From Rhodobacter maris (GTDB lineage Bacteria; Pseudomonadota; Alphaproteobacteria; Rhodobacterales; Rhodobacteraceae), in contig NZ_OBMT01000010.1 of NCBI RefSeq assembly GCF_900217815.1, positions 1-64,000 on the forward strand: a stretch of DNA of 64,000 nt, read 5' to 3'. Below the pieces are notes generated by a model. That model ran no database searches. It was not told the origin of the DNA and saw only the letters and a list, made by a program, of their open reading frames with translations. A program made the translations under genes and the position numbers. Below, piece by piece: positions 49,957 through 58,955 of this stretch (position 1 is the stretch's first letter; every line of letters starts with the position of its first letter).

Positions 49957-51156
49957 ATGCATTACGCACCGATGACGGATCGGCTCAAAAACCTCGGCTC
50001 GGACAAGTGGGATCTGCATTTCCGCGGCCGTCAGATGGTGGCGGCGGGAGAGCCGGTGATCGAATTGACGATTGGCGAGCCGGACATTCCGCCCGATACC
50101 GCGCTTTACGATGCCTGTGATCAGGCGATGCGGGCGGGGCGGGTGCGCTACTCCAACGGCCGCGGCGAGCCCGCGATGCTTGAGGCGCTTTCGGCCAAAT
50201 ACAGCCGCCGCACCGGGCGGACCTTCACGCCGGAAAACTTCCTGTGCTTTCCGGGCACGCAGACCGCGCTTGCCATCGTCATGCTGGGGCTGGTGAGCAC
50301 GGGCGACAAGGTGCTGCTGCCCGATCCCTATTACGCGACCTATGAAGGCGTGATCCGCGCCACCGGCGCCGAAATCGTGCCGGTGCGCCTGCGCAAGGAA
50401 AACCGCTTCCACCTGCGCGCCGAGGATCTGGAGGCGGCCATCACGCCCGGCTGCCGGGTGCTTTTGCTCAACACGCCGCACAACCCGACCGGCGCGGTGC
50501 TGAGCGCCGCGGAAGTGGCGGCGATTGGCGAGGTGTGCCGGCGCCATGACCTCTGGATCATCGCCGACGAGGTTTATGAAGAGCTTGTGTTCGAGGGCAG
50601 CTTCGCCTCGCCGCTTGATATTGCCGCGCTCGAAGAGCGGGTGATCGTCACCGCCTCGATCTCCAAATCCCATGCCGCGCCGGGGTTCCGCTCCGGTTGG
50701 GCGGTGGGCACGCCCGAGCTGTGCGAGCGGATCCTGCCGCTCTCGGAATCGATGCTGTTCGGCGGCCAGCCCTTCATTTCTGACATGACGGCCTATGCCC
50801 TCACCCATGACCTGCCCACCTCGGCAGTGATGCGCACGCAATATGCGCGCCGGGCAAAGCTTGTGACGGAGCTTTTGCAAGATGTGCCGGGCATCGAGCC
50901 GCTGCCGCCCGAGGCGGGGATGTTCATTCTGCTCGATGTCGGCGCGCTTGGCATTTCGGGCCATGATTTTGCCGAGGCGCTGCTTGCCGGGCATCGGGTC
51001 TCGGTGATGCCGGGCTCGTCTTTTGGCGCGCAGGCGGAGCGGCTGGTGCGACTGAGCCTGACCGTTCCCGATCCCCTTCTCACCGAGGCCTGTGGCCGGA
51101 TTGCGGCTTGTGCGCAAGGCTTTGCCGGGCGCGACGCGCACGCCGCCTCGGCCTGA
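49957..51156 (+). CDS. Class I/II aminotransferase, AruH-like
   Basis: PLP-dependent aminotransferase of 399 residues. The Schiff-base Lys237 is in SISKSHAAPGF, substrate-binding Arg in FRSGWAVG, and NTPHNPTGAVL and DEVYEELVF supply cofactor contacts. The N-terminal DKWDLHFRGRQMVAAGE and overall order resemble Pseudomonas AruH, the arginine:pyruvate transaminase. With DDAH and a cationic amino acid transporter next door, an arginine-related substrate is likely but not proven. It is co-transcribed with the TetR gene and converges on the LysR gene 4 nt away. Confidence 0.83.
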   Translation: MHYAPMTDRLKNLGSDKWDLHFRGRQMVAAGEPVIELTIGEPDIPPDTALYDACDQAMRAGRVRYSNGRGEPAMLEALSAKYSRRTGRTFTPENFLCFPGTQTALAIVMLGLVSTGDKVLLPDPYYATYEGVIRATGAEIVPVRLRKENRFHLRAEDLEAAITPGCRVLLLNTPHNPTGAVLSAAEVAAIGEVCRRHDLWIIADEVYEELVFEGSFASPLDIAALEERVIVTASISKSHAAPGFRSGWAVGTPELCERILPLSESMLFGGQPFISDMTAYALTHDLPTSAVMRTQYARRAKLVTELLQDVPGIEPLPPEAGMFILLDVGALGISGHDFAEALLAGHRVSVMPGSSFGAQAERLVRLSLTVPDPLLTEACGRIAACAQGFAGRDAHAASA

Positions 51157-51160
51157 GCGC

Positions 51161-52090
51161 TCAGGGCTGTGCCGCGCGGCGGGCGGTTTCGGCCGCCTCC
51201 GCCGCCTGCGCCACCGCGCCGAGCCAAGTGCGGAACGCCTCGACCGGGCCGGTCTGGCCGCGCGCGTGCGGGGTGCAGAGGTAATAGGCCTCGTCCGAGC
51301 GCATGCGCGCATCAAGCGGCACCACCAGCCGCCCCGAGCCGATTTCCTCCTCGATCAGGAATTCGGGCAAAAGCGCCACGCCAAGCCCGACCATCGCCGC
51401 CTGTGCCGCGGTGGCAAACTGGTCAAACAGCATCCCGTGCAGCCGTTGCGGCGCGAGCCCGTTGCGCTCAAAGAACTTTTCCCAGGCATCCGGGCGCGAG
51501 GTCAGATGCAGGAGCGGCGCTGCGCGCAGATCAGAAAGCGCGGTGATGCCGTATTTCTCCACCAGACCGGGCGCGCAGGCGGGCACCACATGTTCCCCGC
51601 GCAAATAGCTGCACTCTGCCCCCGGCCAGTCCGGCGCGCCAAAATGGATCGCGGCATCCACCGCCTCGGTGGCGAAATCGAACTGGGTGAGCCGCGTGAC
51701 TAAATTGATGGTGATGCCGGGGTGACGGGCGAGGAACTCGGGCAGGCGCGGGGCGAGCCAGCGGGTGCCAAAGGTGGGCAGGATCGCCAGCGAAAGCGTG
51801 CCCCCGCCCGGATTGGCGCGCAGCGTGAGCGAGGCGCTGGAAATCTTGTGCAGGGCCGCGCGGATCTCGACCGCATAGGCCGCGCCCCCCGGCGTGAGCC
51901 GGATGGTCTGCTTTTCGCGGTGAAAAAGCGCGCTGCCGAGTTGCTCTTCCAGCGCGCGGATCTGCCGGGAAACGGCGCTTTGCGTGAGCGACAGCTCCCG
52001 CGCCGCGGCGGTGATGCTTTGCGTGCGCGCCGCCGTCTCGAAAGCTTGCAGAAGCGAGAGCGAAGGCAGGAAGCGGCGCGGCGTTTTCAT
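51161..52090 (-). CDS. LysR-family regulator (GcvA-like)
   Basis: LTTR of 309 residues. The N-terminal HTH SLLQAFETAARTQSITAAARELSLTQSAVSRQIRALEEQLG and the substrate-binding domain (about 95-290) are complete. GcvA-type features include the PSLSLLQAFE start. I place the start at ATG 52090, six bases after GGAGAG; ATG 52096 would abut the SD directly. It is divergent from amaA, and a perfect 19-bp palindrome lies between, so it probably controls the pipecolate operon and itself. Confidence 0.88.
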   Translation of the reverse strand: MKTPRRFLPSLSLLQAFETAARTQSITAAARELSLTQSAVSRQIRALEEQLGSALFHREKQTIRLTPGGAAYAVEIRAALHKISSASLTLRANPGGGTLSLAILPTFGTRWLAPRLPEFLARHPGITINLVTRLTQFDFATEAVDAAIHFGAPDWPGAECSYLRGEHVVPACAPGLVEKYGITALSDLRAAPLLHLTSRPDAWEKFFERNGLAPQRLHGMLFDQFATAAQAAMVGLGVALLPEFLIEEEIGSGRLVVPLDARMRSDEAYYLCTPHARGQTGPVEAFRTWLGAVAQAAEAAETARRAAQP

Positions 52091-52164
52091 CGGCATCTCT
52101 CCGGGGCGGGATGGATCGTTCCTGCCGCCTTGCGCGCGCGACGGCAAGCGGTTTTGCTCCGAGG

Positions 52165-52183
52165 TCATTCCATAATGGAATGA
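52165..52183. promoter_or_regulatory. Perfect 19-bp palindrome, probable LysR operator
   Basis: TCATTCCAT-A-ATGGAATGA lies 75 bp upstream of the LysR start and 88 bp upstream of amaA. It contains the T-N11-A LysR motif (ATTCC-N5-GGAAT). It is the only strong dyad in the divergent region. Confidence 0.7.
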
Positions 52184-52270
52184 TCTAGGTCTTACAGAGC
52201 ACTGGCGCCCGGGCGCGGAACCGGGCAGGAAAGGGCAGGCGCCTTGCCTGATTGCCGTTCCGGGTTTCTC

Positions 52271-53554
52271 ATGAAAAACACCTCATCCACGCATGGTCTG
52301 TGGGCGCTTTCCGCCCCCGCCGCCCCCGCAACCACGCCGCTTTCGGGCCCCGTCGAGGCCGATGTCGTGGTGATTGGCGCGGGCTTTACCGGGCTCTCGG
52401 CGGCGCTGCATCTGGCAGAGGCAGGCAAATCCGTGGTGGTGCTCGAGGCCGGGATGATCGGCTTTGGCGCTTCGGGGCGCAATGTCGGGCTCGTCAACGC
52501 CGGCATGTGGGTGATGCCCGAGGAGATGCCGAAGGCGCTGGGCCCGGTCCATGGCCCGCGGCTTTTAGAGTTTCTGGGCAATGCTCCGGCAGAGGTGTTT
52601 GCGCTCGTGCGGCGCCATGGCATCGCCTGCGAGGCGGTGGCCAATGGCACGCTGCATTGTGCCGTTGGCGGCGCCGGTCTGACCGAAATCGGCGTGCGGG
52701 CGCGCCAATGGGCGGCGCGCGGCGCGCCGGTCGAACTTCTTGACGCGGGGGAGACCGCGCTGCGGCTCGGCGGCGGGCGCTACATGGGCGCGCTTCTTGA
52801 TCTGCGTGCGGGCACGATCCAGCCCCTGGCCTATGTGCGCGGCCTTGCACGCGCTGCTCTTGCCTGCGGGGCGCAGATCCATACCGAAAGCCCTGCCACC
52901 GCCGTGGCGGAGCAGGGGCTGGGCTGGGAGGTCACGACCCCGTCTGGGCGGGTGCGCGCGCGCTGGCTTGTGGCCGCGACCGATACCTATACGCAGGGCC
53001 CGAATGAAAATCTCCGCCGTGAGCAGGTCGGGCTGCCCTATTTCAACATGGCGACGCCGCCCTTGCCGGAGGCGCTGCGCGCCACGATCCTGCCCGGGAG
53101 TGAGGGCTGCTGGGATACGCGCGAGGTGCTCTCCTCGTTCCGCACCGATGCGGCGGGCCGGCTCGTGTTCGGCTCGGTGGGGCGGCTCGGGGTGGCCGAC
53201 CGCGCGCTCCACCGTGCCTGGGCCGAGCGGGCGATGGTGCGGATCTTCCCGCAGCTGGAGGGGATCGGTTTTGAAAGCGCGTGGTTCGGCTGGATCGGAA
53301 TGACCTCCGACAACCTGCCGCGGCTGCATCTGCCCGGGCGCAATGCCATTGCGGTGAGCGGTTACAATGGCCGTGGCATCGCGCCGGGCACGGTGTTCGG
53401 GAAGGCGATTGCCCGCTATATCTGTGGCGATTGCCCGCTCGCGGCAATGCCGCTGCCGGTGAGCACGATCACCCCCGCGCCCTGGCGGCGGATGCGGGAA
53501 GCCTACTATACCGGCGGTGCGGCGGCGCTGCATCTTGTTGCCGACCGGATCTGA
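52271..53554 (+). CDS. amaA: L-pipecolate oxidase/dehydrogenase AmaA-like flavoprotein
   Basis: DAO-family FAD enzyme of 427 residues. The Rossmann motif VVVIGAGFTGLSAALHLAEAGKSVVVLEA is followed by GFGASGRNVGLVNAGMWVMPEEM, a segment I recognise from Pseudomonas putida AmaA. Further similar segments are VFALVRRHGIACEAVANGTLH, LLDLRAGTIQPLAYVRGLA, GCWDTREVLSSFR and VSGYNGRGIAPGTVFG. AmaA oxidises L-pipecolate to piperideine-6-carboxylate. The start is uncertain: ATG 52271 lacks a good SD, while TTG 52244 has GGGCAGG upstream. It begins the operon with a permease, amaB and an aminotransferase. Confidence 0.83.
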   Translation: MKNTSSTHGLWALSAPAAPATTPLSGPVEADVVVIGAGFTGLSAALHLAEAGKSVVVLEAGMIGFGASGRNVGLVNAGMWVMPEEMPKALGPVHGPRLLEFLGNAPAEVFALVRRHGIACEAVANGTLHCAVGGAGLTEIGVRARQWAARGAPVELLDAGETALRLGGGRYMGALLDLRAGTIQPLAYVRGLARAALACGAQIHTESPATAVAEQGLGWEVTTPSGRVRARWLVAATDTYTQGPNENLRREQVGLPYFNMATPPLPEALRATILPGSEGCWDTREVLSSFRTDAAGRLVFGSVGRLGVADRALHRAWAERAMVRIFPQLEGIGFESAWFGWIGMTSDNLPRLHLPGRNAIAVSGYNGRGIAPGTVFGKAIARYICGDCPLAAMPLPVSTITPAPWRRMREAYYTGGAAALHLVADRI

Positions 53555-53562
53555 GGAGCAGG

Positions 53563-55002
53563 ATGACAGTGAGCCTCCCCCCCCGTATCGCACGCCTTTG
53601 GGCGCCGCAAACCTCGCTGGCGGCGGGAGGTGTGCTGTCGCTTGTGATGCTCGCCGCACTGGTGCTGGGCAAGATCGGGGAGGGCCGGATGCCCGGCGCG
53701 GGGGCGCTGCTCGCGCTTGCCGCCAGCGCCGCAGTGGTGCTCGCGCTCCTGCGCATTGGCCGGGTCTCGCGCATCGCGCAGGTGTTTCTGGCCGGGGCTG
53801 TGGTCTCGACACTCGCGGTGGCCGTGCTCTTGCCCAGCGCACTTCCGGCGATGCAACAGGCGCTGATGCAGGGCACGGCTTTTGCGGCCTTTTTGACCGC
53901 GCTCGGCCTCATTCGCGCGCCGGTGCGCCGCTCAAAGCTGATTGCCCGCGCCGCCGAAGGGCTCTTTGCCCATTCCGCCCGCGCCCGTGTGCTGGCCGTC
54001 AGCCTTGGCGCGCAAGGCATTTCGGTGCTCTTCAATATCGGCACCATCGGCATGATCTCGGATATCGCGCGCAACCACGACGGGGCGCGGAAGGCCGCGG
54101 GCAAGCGCGGCATCGACACCCGCGCGATGACCCTTTCGGCGCTGCGCGGCACGCTTTTGATGACGGTCTGGTCGCCGATCGGGCTGGGCTTTGCCATCGT
54201 TACAAGCGCGATCCCGGGGCTTGATCCGGTGGCAATCCTCGCGCTCGCCTTTGGCCTTGTCGCGCTGCTCTCGGTGGCTGCGGCGCTGCTGCAGGCCGCG
54301 GCCACGCCCCTGCCCGAAGGGGTGCCCGTGCATGATCCGGCGCCTGCGGGTGCGGGCCGGGCGCTGGGCGCGGTGATCGCCGCGATCCTCGGGCTGATCG
54401 TTCTGACGCTCGCCGCGCATCGGCTGCTGGAGGTGAGCTTTCTGATTGCCGCCTGCCTCGTGCTGCCGCTCCTTGCAGCGCTCTGGCCGCGCATCGAGCC
54501 GGGCTTGCGCGCGGCCCCGGGCGAGCCGGGCGGGCTTGCGCGGCTCTCCGCTGCCTCCGAGGGCATGGCGACGGAAAGCACGATCTTTCTTGCCGCCGCG
54601 GTGATTGGGGCCGCCGTTGCCGCCGCCGCCAAGGCCGCGGGCATCGACGCGCTGATCGCGGGCGGCCAGCTTCCGCCCCTTGCGGTGATCCTCGCCTGCC
54701 TCGTGCTGATCCCGGCGGTGGGGGCGATGATGATCCCGCATACGATCGTGATGATCATGGCCGCGCAGCTCTTTGGCGCCGGGCCGGTGGGGGCAGAGCA
54801 TCCCTATGCGCTTGGCATCGCGCTTCTTTTCGCCTGGGCGCTGGCCATTGCCGCCTCGCCGATCTCGGCCATGGCGATCATCACCGGGCGCGAGCTTGGC
54901 GTGGCGCCAACGCGCGTCACCTTTGCGCTCAACCTGCGCTTCACGCTCGGGCTGATGGCGGCGGCGGCGGTGCTCGTCTCCCTTCTTTATCTCTTCGAAT
55001 GA
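53563..55002 (+). CDS. Uncharacterised permease in the pipecolate operon
   Basis: Integral membrane protein of 479 residues with about 12-13 hydrophobic segments. Features include GTIGMISDIARNHDGARKAAGKRG in an early cytoplasmic loop, ESTIFLAAAVIGAAVAAAAKAAGI and the Pro/Gly-containing LIPAVGAMMIPHTIVMI near the end, reminiscent of ion-transporter-superfamily carriers, but I do not recognise a named family. ATG 53563 follows GAGGAGCAGG 8 nt after the amaA stop. It lies between amaA and amaB, so it may import L-pipecolate or lysine; that is inference from position. Confidence 0.7.
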   Translation: MTVSLPPRIARLWAPQTSLAAGGVLSLVMLAALVLGKIGEGRMPGAGALLALAASAAVVLALLRIGRVSRIAQVFLAGAVVSTLAVAVLLPSALPAMQQALMQGTAFAAFLTALGLIRAPVRRSKLIARAAEGLFAHSARARVLAVSLGAQGISVLFNIGTIGMISDIARNHDGARKAAGKRGIDTRAMTLSALRGTLLMTVWSPIGLGFAIVTSAIPGLDPVAILALAFGLVALLSVAAALLQAAATPLPEGVPVHDPAPAGAGRALGAVIAAILGLIVLTLAAHRLLEVSFLIAACLVLPLLAALWPRIEPGLRAAPGEPGGLARLSAASEGMATESTIFLAAAVIGAAVAAAAKAAGIDALIAGGQLPPLAVILACLVLIPAVGAMMIPHTIVMIMAAQLFGAGPVGAEHPYALGIALLFAWALAIAASPISAMAIITGRELGVAPTRVTFALNLRFTLGLMAAAAVLVSLLYLFE

Positions 55003-55031
55003 CCGACCAAAGCCGAACGAAAGGACTTCCG

Positions 55032-56543
55032 ATGACGCTTCGTGACGAGACCAAGAGCCTGCTCCTGCGCCTCGGGGTCGCGCCCGACCGGTTTGAGGGC
55101 GGCGCGATGGCGAGCTTTTCGCCGGTGAGCGGCGCGCAAGTGGGCGCGCTCACGCCCGACACGGCAGAGGGCGCGGCGGCGGCGGTGGAACGCGCGGCCA
55201 CCGCCTTCCGCGCCTGGCGGATGGTGCCTGCGCCGCGGCGCGGGGAGCTGGTGCGGCTGCTGGGCGAGGAGCTGCGCGCGGCCAAGGCCGATCTGGGCCG
55301 GCTTGTGTCGATCGAGGCGGGCAAGAGCCCGTCCGAGGGCCTGGGCGAGGTGCAGGAGATGATCGACATCTGCGATTTCGCCGTTGGCCTCTCGCGTCAG
55401 CTTTACGGGCTCACCATCGCCACCGAGCGCCCGGGCCACCGGATGATGGAAACCTGGCACCCGCTCGGCCCGGTGGGGGTGATCACCGCCTTCAACTTCC
55501 CCGTCGCGGTCTGGGCCTGGAACGCGGCGCTTGCGCTTGTCTGCGGCGATCCGGTGCTCTGGAAACCCTCGGAAAAGACCCCGCTCACCGCGCTCGCCTC
55601 AATGGCGGTGTTCGCGCGCGCCGCGGCCCGCTTCGGTGCGCTGCCGGAGGGCCTTGCGCAGGTGCTGATCGGCGGGCCGGAGCTGGGCGAAGTGCTGGTC
55701 GAGAGCCCGAAAGTGGCGCTCATTTCCGCCACCGGCTCGACCCGGATGGGCCGGATCGTCGGCCCCAGGGTGGCGGCGCGCTTTGGCCGGTCGATCCTTG
55801 AGCTTGGCGGCAACAATGCGGGCGTGGTCTGCGCCTCGGCCGATCTCGACATGGCGCTGCGCGCGGTGGCCTTTGGCGCCATGGGCACGGCGGGCCAGCG
55901 CTGCACGACGATGCGCCGCCTGTTCGTGCATGAGAGCGTATACGATGCGCTGGTGCCGCGGCTGGTGCGTGCCTATGCCTCCGTTTCAATCGGCAACCCC
56001 TTGGAAACGAACGCCCTTGTCGGCCCGCTCATCGACCGCGCGGCCTATGAGGCGATGCAGGCGGCGCTCACGGCGGCGCGCGCGGCGGGGGGCACCGTGC
56101 ATGGCGGCAGCCGCGTCGAGATTGGCGGCGAGGACGCCTATTACGTCCGCCCCGCGCTGGTCGAGATGCCCGCACAAACCGGCCCGGTGCTTGAGGAAAC
56201 CTTTGCCCCGATCCTTTATGTGATGCGCTGGTCCGCGTTCGATGCGGTGATCGAAGATCACAACGCCGTCGGGGCGGGGCTCTCGTCGTCGATCTTCACG
56301 CTCGATCTGCGCGAGATGGAGCAGTTCCTCTCTGCGGCGGGGTCGGATTGCGGCATCGCCAATGTCAATATCGGCACCTCGGGCGCCGAGATCGGCGGCG
56401 CCTTTGGCGGCGAAAAAGAGACCGGCGGCGGGCGCGAAAGCGGCTCGGATGCCTGGAAAGGCTACATGCGCCGCGCCACCAACACGATCAACTTCTCGCG
56501 CGAGCTGCCGCTGGCGCAGGGCGTCGTTTTCGATATCGATTGA
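55032..56543 (+). CDS. amaB: L-aminoadipate-semialdehyde dehydrogenase AmaB (ALDH7)
   Basis: Aldehyde dehydrogenase of 503 residues in the ALDH7/antiquitin group. The catalytic Cys291 is in GQRCTTMRRL, the general base Glu in LELGGNNAGVV, cofactor binding in TAFNFPVAVWAWNAALAL, and the ALDH7-specific C-terminal block is IGTSGAEIGGAFGGEKETGGGRESGS. It oxidises alpha-aminoadipate semialdehyde to alpha-aminoadipate, the step after AmaA. ATG 55032 (AAAGGA six bases upstream) is preferred to the ATGA-overlapping start at 54999. It is followed 8 nt later by an aminotransferase. Confidence 0.88.
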   Translation: MTLRDETKSLLLRLGVAPDRFEGGAMASFSPVSGAQVGALTPDTAEGAAAAVERAATAFRAWRMVPAPRRGELVRLLGEELRAAKADLGRLVSIEAGKSPSEGLGEVQEMIDICDFAVGLSRQLYGLTIATERPGHRMMETWHPLGPVGVITAFNFPVAVWAWNAALALVCGDPVLWKPSEKTPLTALASMAVFARAAARFGALPEGLAQVLIGGPELGEVLVESPKVALISATGSTRMGRIVGPRVAARFGRSILELGGNNAGVVCASADLDMALRAVAFGAMGTAGQRCTTMRRLFVHESVYDALVPRLVRAYASVSIGNPLETNALVGPLIDRAAYEAMQAALTAARAAGGTVHGGSRVEIGGEDAYYVRPALVEMPAQTGPVLEETFAPILYVMRWSAFDAVIEDHNAVGAGLSSSIFTLDLREMEQFLSAAGSDCGIANVNIGTSGAEIGGAFGGEKETGGGRESGSDAWKGYMRRATNTINFSRELPLAQGVVFDID

Positions 56544-56551
56544 GGTTTGAC

Positions 56552-57787
56552 ATGACGATCCAGGATCAGACCGGCGCGGCCTTCCGCCCTGCCGACCGTA
56601 TCGCCACGCTTGGCGTATCTGAAATCGTGCAGATCGGCGCGACGGCGGCAGCGATGAAGCGCGCCGGGCGGCCCACCATCATCCTTGGTGCGGGCGAGCC
56701 CGATTTTGACACGCCCGAGCCGATCAAGGCCGCTGCAGCGGCGGCGATGGCGCGGGGGGAGACGAAATACACCGCGCTCGACGGCACGCCGGGGTTGAAA
56801 GCGGCGATTGTCGAAAAGTTCCGCCGCGAGAACGGGGTGGCATATAAAGCTTCGGAGATCACCGTGGGCACCGGCGCCAAGCAGGTGCTTTACAATGCGA
56901 TGATGGCGAGCCTGAACCCCGGCGACGAGGTGATCATCCCGACGCCCTGCTGGACCTCGTATTTCGACATCGTGCGCATCGCAGGCGGGGTGCCGGTGGC
57001 CGTGCCCTGCGCGGGGGCGCGCGGCTTCCGGCTGCAACCGGAAGATCTTGCCGCGGCAATCACGCCGCGCACGCGTTGGCTCATGCTCAACTCGCCCTCA
57101 AACCCGACGGGCGCCGCCTATACCGAAGCCGATTACCGCCCGATTCTCGATGTGCTCCTTGCCCATCCCCAGCTCTGGCTGGTGGCGGACGACATGTATG
57201 AGCATATCTGCTACGACGGCTTCCGCTTCACCACCCCCGCCGCGCTGGAGCCGCGGCTGAAAGACCGGATCCTCACCGTCAACGGCGTCTCCAAGGCCTA
57301 TGCGATGACCGGCTGGCGGATCGGCTATGCGGGCGGGCCGGAGGCGCTGATCAAGGCGATGGCGGTGGTGCAGAGCCAATCCACCTCTTGCCCGTCGTCG
57401 ATCTCGCAGGCTGCCGCCGAGGCGGCGCTCACCGGCCCGCAAGACCTGCTGGCCGAACGCGCCGCCGATTTTCAGCGTCGGCGTGACCTCGTGGTGGCGG
57501 GGCTCAACGCTATTCCCGGCATTTCCTGCCGCGTGCCGGAGGGGGCGTTTTACACCTTTGCAAGCTGCGCGGGCCTGATCGGCGCGCGCACGCCCGAGGG
57601 CGGCACGATCACCTCGGACCGTGATTTTTGCGCCTGGCTGCTCGAAACCGCAGATGTGGCCATGGTGCCCGGCGCGGCCTTCGGCCTCTCGCCCTATTTC
57701 CGCATTTCCTATGCCACGGCAGAGGCGGAGCTGCGCGAGGCGCTGGCCCGCATTGCCGCCGCCTGCGCACGGCTGAGCCGCGCCTGA
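56552..57787 (+). CDS. Class I aminotransferase (AspAT subgroup Ib)
   Basis: PLP enzyme of 411 residues. The Schiff-base Lys248 is in VNGVSKAYAMTGWRIGYAGG. Other motifs are ILGAGEPDFDTPEPIKAA near residue 45, NSPSNPTGAAY and ADDMYEHICYDGF. It belongs to the bacterial AspC-like subgroup that also includes prephenate and aminoadipate transaminases. As the gene after amaB it probably transaminates alpha-aminoadipate with 2-oxoglutarate, continuing lysine/pipecolate breakdown; generic aspartate aminotransferase activity is the alternative. Confidence 0.82.
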   Translation: MTIQDQTGAAFRPADRIATLGVSEIVQIGATAAAMKRAGRPTIILGAGEPDFDTPEPIKAAAAAAMARGETKYTALDGTPGLKAAIVEKFRRENGVAYKASEITVGTGAKQVLYNAMMASLNPGDEVIIPTPCWTSYFDIVRIAGGVPVAVPCAGARGFRLQPEDLAAAITPRTRWLMLNSPSNPTGAAYTEADYRPILDVLLAHPQLWLVADDMYEHICYDGFRFTTPAALEPRLKDRILTVNGVSKAYAMTGWRIGYAGGPEALIKAMAVVQSQSTSCPSSISQAAAEAALTGPQDLLAERAADFQRRRDLVVAGLNAIPGISCRVPEGAFYTFASCAGLIGARTPEGGTITSDRDFCAWLLETADVAMVPGAAFGLSPYFRISYATAEAELREALARIAAACARLSRA

Positions 57788-57938
57788 GGCGGCGTTTGCC
57801 CGCCGGGCGGGGTAAAAACCTGCCCGACGCGGCAAACTCGGGCTTGTCTCCCCCCGCCTTCGCGCGGCAGACTTCTCTTCGGCCCAAGGGAGGGCCCAAT
57901 CCGGCCTGCGGGAGGCGGGCCGGCTGAAGGGAGGAACC

Positions 57939-58886
57939 ATGTTTCAACGCGTCTCTTTCGCGGCCCTGATCGGCTGCGCGCTCGCGCTCTCGGCCCCCGC
58001 GGCCCGGGCCGAGCAATTCATCAACGTTCTGACCGGCGGCACGTCCGGGGTCTATTATCCGCTCGGCGTTGCGCTTTCGGATATTTACGCCAAAGGCATC
58101 GAGGGGGCGCGCACGCAGGTGCAGGCGACCAAGGCCTCGGTCGAAAACCTCAATCTGTTGCAGCAGGGCCGGGGCGAGCTGGGCTTTGCCCTGGGCGATT
58201 CGGTGATGGCGGCGGTGACCGGCAATGCCGAGGCGGGCTTCAAGGCGCCGCTCGACAAGCTGCGCGTGCTCGCCGCGATTTACCCCAACCATGTGCAGAT
58301 CGCCGCGCTGTCCGAGGCGGGGATCACCACGATCACCGATCTCAAGGGCAAGACGCTCTCGGTCGGCGCGCCGAAATCGGGCACCGAACTCAATGCCCGC
58401 GCGATTTTGGGCGCGGCGGGGATGAGCTATGACGATCTCGGCAAGGTCGAATATCTGCCCTTTGCGGAATCGGTCGAGCTGATGAAAAACCGCCAGCTTG
58501 AGGCGACGCTGCAATCCTCTGGCCTCGGCAATGCCGCGATCAAAGATCTCGCCTCCTCGCAGGCGATCACCATGGTCGCGATTCCGGCAGATGTGGTGGC
58601 CTCGATCGGCCAGCCCTATGTGGCGAGCGTGATCCCGGCGGGCACCTATCAGGGGCAGGAGGCGGATGTCCCCACGGCCTCCGTGATCAACTATCTCGTC
58701 ACCTCGGCGGATGTGCCCGAAGAGACCGTCTATCAGATGACCAAGCTCCTCTTTGAGCATCTGGATACCCTCAAGGCCGCCCATGCCGCGGCGGGCGCGA
58801 TCTCGCTTGAAGAGGCGGCCAAACCCGGCCCGGCGCCGCTGCACCCCGGTGCCGAGCGCTATTACCGCGAGCAGGGCCTGCTCTGA
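57939..58886 (+). CDS. TAXI-family TRAP transporter solute receptor
   Basis: Periplasmic binding protein of 315 residues. A signal peptide ends at ARA-EQ (about 24). The defining segment FINVLTGGTSGVYYPLGVALSDIYAK follows, with ATKASVENLNLLQQGRGELGFALGDS and KTLSVGAPKSGTELNARAIL, as in TAXI proteins. Strong SD GGGAGG before the ATG. Together with the fused permease it forms a sodium- or proton-driven TRAP system. The operon position after the pipecolate genes hints at a related amino or keto acid ligand. Confidence 0.9.
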   Translation: MFQRVSFAALIGCALALSAPAARAEQFINVLTGGTSGVYYPLGVALSDIYAKGIEGARTQVQATKASVENLNLLQQGRGELGFALGDSVMAAVTGNAEAGFKAPLDKLRVLAAIYPNHVQIAALSEAGITTITDLKGKTLSVGAPKSGTELNARAILGAAGMSYDDLGKVEYLPFAESVELMKNRQLEATLQSSGLGNAAIKDLASSQAITMVAIPADVVASIGQPYVASVIPAGTYQGQEADVPTASVINYLVTSADVPEETVYQMTKLLFEHLDTLKAAHAAAGAISLEEAAKPGPAPLHPGAERYYREQGLL

Positions 58887-58955
58887 GGGGGAGGCTGCGG
58901 CTGAGCTGGAGGCGGGTGGCCTGCCGGGCCGCCCGCGCGTGAGGGGAGACATGCA

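Noticed and set aside
54999-55031. Upstream start of amaB overlapping the permease stop
   Set aside because: ATG 55032 has AAAGGA at proper spacing and is where the conserved sequence starts; the overlap start lacks an SD of its own, though coupling cannot be excluded.
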